64,000 nt of DNA from Chondrosia reniformis (Eukaryota > Porifera > Demospongiae > Chondrillida > Chondrillidae), in contig OX359191.1 in the NCBI GenBank assembly GCA_947172415.1, forward strand, positions 1,488,001-1,552,000, given 5' to 3'. Shown here piece after piece: positions 11,501-21,963 of the stretch; position 1 is the stretch's first letter, and each line of letters starts with the position of its first letter. A program made the translations under genes and the position numbers. The notes below the pieces were generated by a model. It was not told the DNA's origin. It made no database searches and saw only the letters and a list, made by a program, of their open reading frames with translations.

Positions 11501-14500
11501 GAAAATAGAAGGCTCAATCATCATTGGATTAATACTCAACATTGGTACGTATGTACGTATATGATATATAACACACTACATACGTATGCAAAGTAATATG
11601 GTAATTAAAGTGATAAACAAACCACAACTAATATAAATAAACTGAAGGGTTAAAATGTTTTAAATCTCTAAGAACCAATTGCATCTCTAGACGCTCAAAA
11701 ATTAAAAGATGAACCATCTCAAAAAATTGAACCTAGCTTAACTGGTTTTAGTTGCCAGTGCATTCACACAGGGATGCGATTGCTAAACATGCTATATTAA
11801 TGAGCGCTAAAACTAGTGCTTGTTTCTATTAGTCAGCACAAGCAATCTTTTCTGGTCACAAGAACTGAGGCACATCAGATGAACTGCAATACAATATCAA
11901 AACCTTGTACACACCTCCTCCTGACTGAAGGAACTCTTCTCCGAGATGCTCGAGTTGTAGGATGGGCATACTCCTGAAAGAAATTACCATAATCTGAAGG
12001 CTGCCTGTGGCCGTCAGGACCCTTAAACATGTCCAATTTAATTGAGTAAACATCCCCTGAGTCACTGTCAGAATCTGAAGTACCTGAAAAATAAGCAAAT
12101 ATGTACGTATGTACATATGGTAAATGAGGTTCATATATGTACGTGTGGTAAATGATGTTCATATATGTACGTGTGGTAAATGAGGTTCATATATGTACGT
12201 GTGGTAAATGAGGTTCAGAACCAAAAATAAGAAGTCTGAACAGATATGTTCTACACTGCTGTAACTCCAATAGACAAATCACATAATAAATGGATACACA
12301 CAATGTAGTCCAGTACCGTCACTCAGTGACACTAACTGTCCTGTTTGTCTGACTTTTCATCGCCATCGTCACAGACCTCCACCCTGTACACGCTGGGGTA
12401 GTACGACCTAAATATTGTCATCAGCTGCTGGGCAGTGATACCCGGGGGAAGGTCAAACACTCTTAGTATCTTCTGCTCAAGATCATATGAAAGACTTGAT
12501 CGAACAAAACCCTACAAAGAAACACAGTGTTAGACGGAAGATGATTTATGACAAAACTTTGAAGATGTGAAAGATGACTACTACATGCATGTACGTAGTT
12601 ATGAAGAAAAGAAGATCAGACTTAGATCCCAAAATCTGTTTTACCTTCATGTAGCAACTGATATTTAAAGGAGAAAATTAAGACCTTGATTTACAAACAA
12701 TGAATGGCTTACAATACTACTGACACCTCCACACCCCACCCAAGGATGGAGTGGTAATACCTACCTTAAAGAAGAGCTGCAAGGGAGTCAGTCCATCTCC
12801 TGATGTTTGTAAAATAGCCCCTTCCAGCAGGTTGGTGCTGTCGGAGGGTTGGACACTTTGCGAGAGGACATACTCCAGGATGGCAAGGGCGGCTTTGTGG
12901 TTACCAACCTTCAGTGCCCACAGGAATGGGGTACAACCTGAACTGTTCTTTGAACACAACTACACAAGTCAAATCAGGAGATACAATCAGGCTGTAAGGT
13001 CTATTGATTATTATAAAATGAAAATAACTCATAGGTCTACGTAGTTAAACAATTGTGAGGCTGTCACCCACATTCAAATTACTTGGCCACTTTGCTGGGC
13101 TTATACGTACATAGTAACATTCTAACAATTCTGAATGCTTTAGTATCCTCAGAACAATAAGAAAGCTTGTTACTTTAAGCTTCCGAACATTGCCATTTGC
13201 AAACTAGATTATAAACTGTACATTATATATCTGTATCTAGATCTACAAGATGAGCTTAACAACAGAAGGTAAGAATGAAAATAATATAGGGGCTGCTTGT
13301 CATCTGAAATAATATAGGGACTACCTGTCACACTAAAATTAACACTACATAGCGCAATTTGTGTAAACATGTGCAGTAATATACCAACCAAATATTTAAC
13401 AACTGCACTTATAGTTGAAGAAGATGTAGACAAGAGTTTCTTCAGAAAGTCAAACTTTGGTGACACATATTCTTCAGCAGTATCCAGCTCCTTTCTTTTG
13501 ATGTAAAACTCATTCCTTGCTTCCTCAAAGCTCCTTACAACATCACCATCATCTCCTGATCATAAATAACCAAGAAATACAATATCAACTTTGTTAGAGG
13601 CGTGTTACCATTTGGTTTTGTTTTCAAATGGCCACCGGCACCAACGACATATTGTTGTGATTTAATTGCAATTTTATGGTATATAGCACAAAAATAACCA
13701 GATGCACACATTATCACATACGGATAGACAAGTTTATTGGAGCTATCTACAATGAAAATTGAGCTAGATTGAACATTTCGACCCGTAGGTCTTATTGTGA
13801 TTTTCATTGCAGATAGCTCCAATAAACTTATCTATCATCATAAATGCAACTAAAATTACTCCCTATCACTTCATTATCACATACTATACACTACACTTAC
13901 CACTACCATCAGCTACAGACATGTTATCAGAACTGTTGCCAACAGAAGGTCTTTGAGGACTGCTTCCAGATCTTTTGAGCGGAGGAGAGCAACAGACATG
14001 AAGCGTATTGTGGTTGCCATGACCAGTTGCTAGGAGAGGTGACACAATCTCAAAAAGATCACTCCAAGATAGAGGTTCTTCTTGATTCAATGTTTCTTCA
14101 TCGGCAATCTACATAGTAACAGTGATAAAATGTAGAGAAACTTAAAATATAATATTTCAAGTCATGCCTACACAAATATTGCAAAACACGTGATCTCTAG
14201 TAGCTGGTTGCCAATTTTGGAAATTGAGCTTTAGGACCATATCGATAATTATCGTATATCGTTCATACATCACAATAATATCGCCGATATTATGGGTGGC
14301 TAATTATTGTATAGTCCTAGCTCACCCAATGCTCTGTAGTTCCTTTCCTTCGCTTTGGAGCAGTGGATCCTCCAAGCTTCTCTTTCCCCTTTCTCCTCTT
14401 TCTCTGCTTAATAGCAAGCTCTTCTTCAAGAGAATTAAAAATCATAGCAATCTCATTCTGTTTCTCTTCAGTAAGCGCATCATATAAATCACTGGAGTAC

Positions 14501-17500
14501 GGGGCTAAAGGTACAACAGACAAAATAACTAAACTGACACACTGCATGAGATGTAACAAAACAGCTTGAAACATTATGTAGGATGAATCATAGGACTTCA
14601 GCAATATAAATGATAATTCATTGCTGGAAATATACATGTGCCAAGGATTCACAGAAGATCAAAATAAAGAAAAGACAAAGACTCCCAGGATCACTGATGA
14701 AGGGTGGAATTCCCAGAAATGGCTGTCTGACCCAGTGGAGAAGAAGATGAAAGAAGGGAAAAGAAGGAAGAATAGACTCCTGTATCCTCATCCAAAGCTC
14801 TCTTCAGGTTTAGTTCCCCTATAGGCTCTTTTACAGAATATAGGCATATAGCATGTAGGAAAATGTTATCTTAGATTTTTCATGTCAGCTAAGGAGATAC
14901 GTAGATATCTTTGAGATGGTTCATCTTTAGTCTCTTTTGAGCATCTGGAGATGCAGTTGGTTCTTTTAGGATTCTAAAGTTTTGACTCTTTTCAGTGACT
15001 GAGTGAATAACTGAATCCTAAGAGAACCAACTGCAGCTCTAGACACTCAAAAGACTAAAGATGAACCATCTCAAAGATAAGCTTGGTACAGTTAGAAGAA
15101 ATCTCTATCATCTAGATATATGTATCTATACATACAGTACATAATGGACACATGGCTGTATTTCATGGTGAAGGTACTACAGTGCATGTAGAGTGCAAAA
15201 CATATTCAATGAGGTCTCTTATTAGGACTTGGAGGCCTCTTATTAGGACCACGAGGTCTCTTATTAGGACCTCAAGGCCTCTTATTAGGACCAAGAGGCC
15301 TCTTATTAGGACATGTGTAAGCCAACACAATTTCTATTAACAAATTGAAGCTTGCTCCATTTCACATTAAGAACACGCAAGACATAGTAGTACATATACA
15401 TACACAATGGTGTGAAGAATTGCAATCATTTGAAGAGTCTTTAGATAAGCGTTTCACCACAACACTTGGGTTGCGATAGCTAATGTCTATGGAACACACG
15501 CTAACACTCTTAAGTCACACAGCATCTCTGTTCCACTTACTGTGCACACAAAGTAGATAGGAGGTTTTGCAGTCCAGGGCTCTCACGCAGAGGTTGAGCG
15601 AGGACAACACGGGAACATTGTACGACTGGCTGCTGCTGCTGCATGATTTCAGGCTCAGCCCATCATTAAGAAAATGGACGCCGCCCTTAGCATCCCTCAG
15701 CAGGACCACTTTGCTGCTCATAGAGCAATGCAATTCGGACTGTCCTTCCATGTACTCTTTTTCAACTGGTAGAAGAGACTTTGAAGTAGCTGGATAGAAA
15801 GAAGTCCAGTGACATTGCTATAACTAGTAGTACATATCCTCATCTAAAGCTCTCACTAGGCTTAGTTCCCTATAGGCCTTTCCTCTTATATAGGTAGATG
15901 TAGCATGTTGAAAATGGTGCATTGATACTCATATTTTAATTTAATCTTTATCACAATTACTACTTCTGTACACTTTACAATTTAACATTTCTGCTTCAAT
16001 GAGGTAATTTTCCTATGCATCCTATGAAGACTAAATGGGAGTTAAGCCTGGCTATAGGCTATGAAATAATCACTGAGAGATATTATACCCGATCACTGGT
16101 TGTCATTAATAGGACTTGGTCTCCCAATCAAGATCAGACTTTAGTCACTTGGTCAGTCAGGCATAATATCTTCCACTGTCCCAGTGAGCACACTAATACA
16201 GTCAAACCAGCTGTACAAACCTACTGTCAAACCTACCCTGCTTTCGTTTGCTACCCAGCTGAAGAGAAGCTGTGCTGTGATCATTTGAACTGCAGTTCAG
16301 TTCGGAGCAGTAGAACTTCCATAAATCCTTTAGTGTGGTGTCTATTAAGCCACAACCCACTCCATCTGCAGCCTCCATCTCCAGGGAACACTTGGGTATT
16401 TGAGAATTTCCCGTTCCCATAGCAACAAAGGAGGAAGATTGCAGGAGGGAAAGAGATGCTTTGGCAGAAGCAATCAAGAAGCACTTGTCATCTGAAACTC
16501 TTTGAAGAAGGAAAAGTGGTTTCTCCTCATTGAAAGAAGCACAGATCAATTTAAATCCAGTAATGACAGGGACATCCTCCATTACTGTTTCATTCAATCC
16601 AGTGTCAAAAAGACTGTCAGATGATATATCTTGGGTGGCGTCAATGAAGCAGACAGGTTGCTTCTGTACTATGCCTGCTGCATGGTGTCTACACTCCGGT
16701 GGTGGTTTTGCGCTGCCTTTGGACTCCTGAGGTGTACTTGGCTTTGGGGAACCCTCATTGCTATCCACAAGTTCTAGTTGTGAAATTTTAATAATTCTTA
16801 ATCCTGCCTTTGTGCTAGATGGATCCTTGTTTTGGAACAAATCAACTACGGCTTGATTGTTATCAATGCCAATGACTTTACCTAGAATAGGAACTAAGTC
16901 TTCAAGGAGATAGATCTATGGATATAAAGACAGCAAATGAGTAACTACAACCTTAAATACACAAACACTCTCACTCACATACTCACACGCAAACACTCTC
17001 TCTCTCACGCAAACACTCTCTCTCTCTCACGCAAACACCCTCTCTCTCACGCAAACACTCTCTCTCTCTCACGCAAACACCCTCTCTCTCACGCAAACAC
17101 TCTCATACACTCTCTCACACACATACACTCTCTCTCTCTCTCTCACGCAAACACTCTCTCTCTCTCTCACACACAAACACCCTCTCTCTCACGCAAACAT
17201 TCTCTCTCTCACGCAAATACTCTCACACACACACACTCTCAGGCAAACTCTCTCTCTCACACACTCACACACAAACTCTCTCACACACAAACACTCTCTC
17301 TCTAACGCAAATACTCTCACACACACACACACTCAGGCAAACTCTCTCTCTCACACACTCACACACAAACTCTCTCACACACAAACACTCTCTCTCTAAC
17401 GCAAATACTCTCACACACACACACTCTCAGGCAAACTCTCTCTCTCACACACTCACACACAAACTCTCTCACACACAAACACTCTCTCTCTAACGCAAAT

Positions 17501-19633
17501 ACTCTCACACACACACACTCTCAGGCAAACTCTCTCTCTCACACACTCTCACACAAATACTCTCACACACACACTCTCACACAAATACTCTCTCACACAC
17601 ACATTCTCTCACATAGAAAGAGAAGCAGTGAACTTCAGAACAGGAGTTACTAGATGCTCATCAACTTACTGGATTATCACCCCACACACTTGCAATAGGC
17701 ACAACAGGTGAAGGAGCACTGGGGTCACTTAGCACGTTAACCACCATGGAACCACTGTCAATGGAGGCCTGATCCACTTGATGGGTAGTCTTCCCAACCT
17801 ACAACCACATAAGAGGAAGTACATAAATATAAAATCATTTGATCTTTAAATCACGTATATACATACGTACGTATGTATAAGGATATACAGTAAATTCTAG
17901 GTTATCCAAACCTTGCATACCTAGTCTGATGAAATCAGACCCTAAACTTATGCAATACTTGCTCCAGTAGGGTCTGATTGCGTAAGTTTAGGGTCTGATT
18001 TCATCAGACTACTGCATACCCAGCAGAGATAATTAAAATAACCCAGTCATATTATTCTTAAGTGTGCATTTTGGAATTTAACTACCAGTCATGTGACCTT
18101 CTCTGAAGGATCCCACTGGCTGGAGGTCACATGATCAGCACTAAATATGGATATGTAGGTTATACGTACATTGTTGTTTTCAAGATGTAAGTTACCTGTG
18201 GTCCATACAAGGGATGGTTCCTGTACACAAGTGTACCACAGCCATATTTGGGACCGTCCTTCAGCTTCACACTACAACCAACTTTAATCTCGCTGCTGCT
18301 ACTGCTACTGTCAGTGTTGACCACATTACCACCATTTTCTTCACCTTGATGTACCAAACCCCTACATGTCCATATTTAGAACACATGTCCATATTTAGAA
18401 CACATGTCCATATTTAGAACACATGTCCATATCTAGAACACATGTCCATATTTAGAGTACATGTCCATATTTAGAGTACATGTCCATATTTAGAGTACGA
18501 AAGAAGAAAATGGTGACTAATTATTTATTTTGCAGAACACTAGCTACTGTAGTAGTAAAGTGAATGGAAACAAAATGATACACACACTAAATATTTTGGT
18601 AAACACATAATTGAATGTACATCTGAAATCTTCCTCCTATTATCGGTTTTATGGCTCCAAGCTGCATGAATATCAAAAGGGGTAATCCCCCTCTTTTCCT
18701 GCCATCATAAAATCATCTTTATTCCAAATGCAATAAAGTACACACATGGCAGTGATCAATACAAACTATAAAGGAATAACTCACCACCAAAATGACTTTC
18801 CTGACTTTGTAGTTGCTATGGTGATGAAATCACTAACAAAAAGTGACTCCACTGCTGATACAGACGGCTTCAAACCTTGCAATACCTGAGCAGAATGGGT
18901 CAGCTCTGAAATCAGAGGAGGAGGTCGGCCACTGGATATCTCTGGAGAAGAAAGCAAACATAATTCACTGGACCATACAGTTAATAAAATGGCTACATCT
19001 ATTTAATGAAAGAAGTCTACTGAAAGATTGGAGTGGTTATGAAGGTTTATGGTTTCCTTGGGGGGGGGGGGGGGGGAGATTGACAATTAGCTTGTGTTCC
19101 CTTAAAGAAAGTTAAATTGTCAATTATTTATAGCCAATAAACATACTAATCCAAGCCCCCTCAAATATGCACATGGTATTGTACTCCTCTTTTGTGGTAT
19201 TTTCTAAAAAGGAAATCTTGAGGTGATTAACTGCTTTTAACTTATTTTGTTTGTATTACTGAATATTTTAGGCGATTATAGAATGTTCAGCTGTAAATAG
19301 TTAACAGTGTTTAGATAATTAATTTCACATTCAATGTGTTATAACATTTCCATAAAAGTGAACATAATCTGACAGAATATTCTGTAAAAAGGATTTTAGG
19401 GTTACCAAAAGGTACGTAAATGAATCTGGGGCAAACATAAAGTTACACCAAATTACAGTCACTTGCAATGAAACACAATAACGAACATGAAACATGTAGT
19501 GCTAATATCAACAACTGCTACATAAGAACAATGGTACTAAAAATTTGTCTCAGATTTAATGAATGTGCTACACATAACTCTACCAAAAGTCAATCATTCT
19601 TTTAATTAATAATTTTGGGAAATATTGCGTGCG

Positions 19634-19691
<58 letters not shown>

Positions 19692-21689
19692 ATGCTTGAG
19701 AGAGCAGTTAATAGATATAGAGAGTCTCAAGAGTTATACAAAGATGCACATACAGAATAGTTAAAAATATGTCTTTATGTATAGGCAAATGGCTTTTTGT
19801 CTCAAACACACATGTGCACGCACACAAACCTCTTAATATGGGATCATAAAACGTGGCTATTTCTCCTGTTTTCAAAACAACAGAAGCCCGAACATTGCTA
19901 GACTTCAATATATAGATGCCACCATTGCCTAAATTTAGACTCTCTGTCAGTGGGTGTGGCCGAGCTTTAGACACGCCTCCCTGGTTAACACACGGCCAGT
20001 GATAAAGAAAACCTCCTTCCTTTGAGACCAGTAGAATCTCTGAGTGCATAACAGCAACAGCATCAAACAGAGGACATTCTCCTTCCACACTCTCAGCAAC
20101 CTTTGGGATCGGAAGGACATAGAGTCACTTTCACTCAACAACAAATTTTATGCCAAAATTAGTATGGCCATAAAGACAGGTTTTTAGAGAAAATGTCTCA
20201 ATTTCATAATTTTTATGAAAAAAGAGACATTATTTACTATATATAGTTAGTAAACTAAATTTACAGTATAAAAGAGACATAAGATTGCCACATACATGTA
20301 CACACATTCCTCGGTATACATACGTATATGCCTCATAAATGACTTGTAACTTGGATGGCAACATTTCAAGAATGGTTCACTACACTATGACACTGTAAGA
20401 GTGAACTGTGCGATACATACCTGAACGGCTGTAAGCCACTCAATGGGACCAAAGTCAAGATAATTATCAAGATCATTTTTCTTAAACTTTGATACTCTGA
20501 AACTCACTAGTGGTAAAGGGAGACACACATAAGTGAAGACACAACTCTCCTTTTCACATGGACTTACTGTCGTTGCGTTTGATTCGCTTTGACCCTTCAC
20601 TGGATAGTGGTTTGGGTTTTGCTGATAAATGCGACCTGCCCTTTTCCTTCCGAACGCTGCCCGGGGGTACATCTCTAATGTGACTACTACTACAGCCACT
20701 GGTTCTACTGTTCTCCTGCTCGGAAACTACATCTACCGAATCACACAAGACCCCTGAATCTAACCTCTCCAACTTGAGCAGTGGAGGTCCATCCACCAGT
20801 GGATCCACGTTTGGTACCAAAAGGTCGTCTATCAGGGGGTCACGGAAGGACAGAATGTTGTCCAGGGCAACGTCATGCAGGTGAGAGCTACTGTTTGAAG
20901 CACATCTTTCTATGAAACTGAAAGGCTGAGCCACATCTGAGCTAAGCGGTCCAAAGAGAGTCCCACTGTCCATTAAACTTGGGAATGGCTGATGGATCAT
21001 GTAATCATAATCTGGGGAAATTTGTTGGTGATCAAAGATTTGTTGCAGTTGTCTGGCGTACCGCTCATCACTGGCAACTTGCAGAGACATTGTCATCGGC
21101 TTTTTGGGCACAGAACGCCTAATTGGCTCTGAAATGGGCTGGTGGCGAGACTTCATAAGAAATCTACAAACCCGTCCATCCTTCATTAACACTACTACAT
21201 AGGCGGAACTAGTGAAAACCGATTTTACGTCTTTAGCAAGAATTTCTGGGAATATCTTTATTAGTCTATCCTTGGATTTCTTGGAATGGCTAAATAGTCT
21301 CTTTTGAGCTCTTCTTTGTATCACACTTGTGTCCTCCGTTGATCCACATTTAATGGCAGCTTCAAAATAGACAAGACCACTTTAAAGTACATGATAAAGA
21401 TTTCTTCTAAATGCGCCACGTTAATCTTTAAGGTGGTTCATCTTTAGCCTTTTGAGTATCTAGGGACCGACTGAAGAAAACCCCCCAGAGTCGAAACGTC
21501 GGACTCGATTCTCAAGAAACAAACTGTCTCTACACGCTCAAAGACTAAAGATGGATTATCTCAGAGACATTTTAAGTGTATGAATACGTCCTATATTTGA
21601 TTTAATAAATGACTAGACTAGTTTAGTATTTCGGAGTGTATTAGACAAATATTTGGCTTACCTATTGTTAAATGCTTGTCATCCTCCAT
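5587..21689 (-). CDS. UBR5-like: UBR5/hyd-like protein lacking UBR box and HECT domain (~25 exons)
   Basis: The start is MEDDKHLTI at 21689. Approximate exons: 21662-21689, 20568-21359, 20421-20506, 19830-20100, 18785-18941, 18621-18690, 18196-18350, 17670-17798, 16237-16915, 15541-15789, 14326-14504, 13901-14108, 13389-13555, 12765-12947, 12337-12511, 11915-12083, 11088-11490, 10005-10227, 9188-9646, 8529-8895, 7393-7557, 7270-7295, 6325-6644, 5736-5906, 5587-5649. Phases agree at most junctions; the one into 18196-18350 is unresolved. From memory of human UBR5, matching blocks include VVVLMKDGRVCR, SEILLVSKEGGFLYHW, SSNVRASVVLKTGEIATF, FWWGITPFD, GKVIGIDNNQAVVDL, VVLLRDAKGGVHFL, an ankyrin-like CTPFLWALKVGNHKAA, and AYMDPRTLS with SARLLKDLVDLM. 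UBR5 is a nuclear N-degron E3. Here no Cys/His-rich UBR box follows the ankyrin-like part; the exon 12337-12511 looks RRM-like instead (ILRVFDLPPG). The predicted product has ~1,960 residues against ~2,800 in human and stops where UBR5 would continue to MLLE and HECT. It may be a paralog or a truncated gene. Confidence 0.7.
7661..7768. repeat. 16-bp tandem repeat (~7 copies)
   Basis: The unit is CATAGTATGTACTACA with a few substitutions. It lies in an intron of the UBR5-like gene. The unit contains the self-complementary GTAC, like many simple repeats here. Confidence 0.85.
8198..8436. repeat. foldback MITE with internal 27-bp tandem repeat
   Basis: Identical 19-bp inverted ends (TATCTTTTGAAAGGATCAT at 8198 and its complement at 8418) enclose about four copies of a 27-bp unit holding CTGAAGAAGACCC and GGGTTGAAACGTC. 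Family members lie at 14901-15083, 21370-21580, 30850-31010, 37780-37935 and 42035-42185. The unit resembles a hammerhead core with permitted variation at position 7. Intronic. Confidence 0.8.
10346..10803. mobile_element. pogo/Tigger-like non-autonomous DNA transposon
   Basis: Inverted ends TACAGTCGAACCTC-TTAAGAC (10346) and GTCTTAACGAGGTTCGACTGTA (to 10803) enclose ~410 bases without a transposase. Ends beginning CAGT-GAACCTC flanked by TA are typical of the pogo/Tigger group of Tc1/mariner elements. It sits in an intron of the UBR5-like gene. Confidence 0.75.
10863..10975 (-). repeat. tRNA-derived SINE, copy 1
   Basis: On the minus strand the A-box TAGCTCAGTGG lies in CTGTAGCTCAGTGGCAGAG, followed after ~35 bases by a degenerate B-box (GGTTGCTTGATTA). 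The upstream stretch GGAGCATTGCTGTGGCAA is shared with a second copy at 39190-39295. No intact cloverleaf is seen, so this is a SINE or tRNA-related relic and not a functional tRNA gene. Confidence 0.6.
11650..11755. repeat. half copy of the foldback MITE family
   Basis: It contains GAACCAATTGCATCTCTAGA, CGCTCAAAAATTAAAAGATG and AACCATCTCAAA, matching the right arm of the copy at 14901-15083. The left arm is missing. Confidence 0.6.
12105..12218. repeat. 30-bp tandem repeat (~4 copies)
   Basis: The unit reads GGTAAATGAGGTTCATATATG followed by TACGTGT. It lies in an intron just upstream (minus strand) of the exon at 11915-12083. Copies are nearly identical. Confidence 0.8.
13728..13865. repeat. 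foldback element with ~30-bp inverted arms
   Basis: AGTTTATTGGAGCTATCTAC at 13730 is inverted at ~13812 (GATAGCTCCAATAAACTT). The centre contains TTTCGACCCGTAGGTC, the GTCGAAA-type motif seen in other repeats here. A fragment of the same family is at 63290-63395 (CTCCAATAAAC, ATGAATGCAATTAAAACTAC). Confidence 0.7.
14640..14870 (+). repeat. hammerhead-core repeat family, copy 1
   Basis: It begins GGATTCACAGAAGATCAA, passes through CTGATGA (14694-14700), a GGG/CCC stem, GAAA (14716-14719) and TGGCTGTC, and ends with CCTCATCCAAAGCTCTC and AGGTTTAGTTCCCCTATAGG. Other copies: 15828-15920 (end only), 22870-23105, 32035-32125 (inverted, end only) and 35690-35950 (inverted, full). Intronic. Confidence 0.75.
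14901..15083. repeat. foldback MITE, near-perfect inverted arms
   Basis: The left arm begins GTAGATATCTTTGAGATGG and continues TTCATCTTTAGTC; the right arm is its complement (GACTAAAGATGAACCATCTC). Arms are about 65 bases with a ~50-base centre. Same family as 8198-8436. Confidence 0.8.
15215..15312. repeat. 20-bp tandem repeat (~5 copies)
   Basis: The unit is GGCCTCTTATTAGGACCAAG with variation in the last bases. It lies in an intron of the UBR5-like gene. Confidence 0.85.
15828..15920 (+). repeat. 3' fragment of the hammerhead-core repeat family
   Basis: It matches the end of the 14640-14870 copy (CCTCATCTAAAGCTCTC, AGGCTTAGTTCCCTATAGG) without the core part. Confidence 0.65.
16965..17615. 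repeat. CT/CA-rich microsatellite and minisatellite, ~650 bp
   Basis: The array is built of ACGCAAACACTCTCTCTCTC and ACACACAAACTCTCTC variants, with a higher-order unit of ~110 bases seen at least three times between 17215 and 17530. It is pure pyrimidine-purine strand asymmetry in an intron; open frames within it are not genes. Confidence 0.9.
17930..18012. repeat. small palindromic MITE
   Basis: TAGTCTGATGAAATCAGACC with CTAAACTTATGCAA is inverted almost perfectly (34-base arms, one mismatch) around ~15-25 bases. Nested inside each arm is a further small palindrome (TCTGATGAAATCAGA). Confidence 0.8.
18365..18500. repeat. 19-bp tandem repeat (~7 copies)
   Basis: The unit is ACATGTCCATATTTAGAAC, later AGTAC. 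It lies immediately upstream (minus strand) of the exon 18196-18350, so its spread could affect splicing there. Confidence 0.85.
19053..19077. repeat. G homopolymer
   Basis: A run of about 18 G on the plus strand, within an intron. It is a likely length-variable site. Confidence 0.9.
19630..19690. repeat. (GT)n microsatellite
   Basis: About 28 GT units, interrupted by two GTAT steps, in an intron. Confidence 0.9.
21370..21580. repeat. foldback MITE family member
   Basis: The arms GGTGGTTCATCTTTAGCC and GACTAAAGATGGATTATCTC are inverted. The centre carries CTGAAGAAAACC and GAGTCGAAACGTCGGAC. It occupies most of the first intron of the UBR5-like gene. Confidence 0.75.
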
Positions 21690-21963
21690 TTTAGTGCTCT
21701 ATGCTTCACGTGCAGTTGTAAAGTCCCTAGAGTACTATGACGTCATTCTACACATTCGAATAGTCATGCATATACATACGTACGTGTGGAATTGGTAAAT
21801 AATTTCGGTACACGCAGATGCAAATTTCTTTTCAACGAGTGCTACATATAATCATTGCTGTGTGCAATTTCGAAAACTGGTGAAACACTACAATAGGTAA
21901 TGAAGTATACAATGTCAGTAATACACACGTGGTTCACTGTGGTACACTTAAAAGGGTGGAGGT

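Noticed and set aside
16937-17305. 122-codon plus-strand ORF rich in SLSHANT
   Set aside because: It is translation of a CT/CA microsatellite in an intron of the UBR5-like gene.
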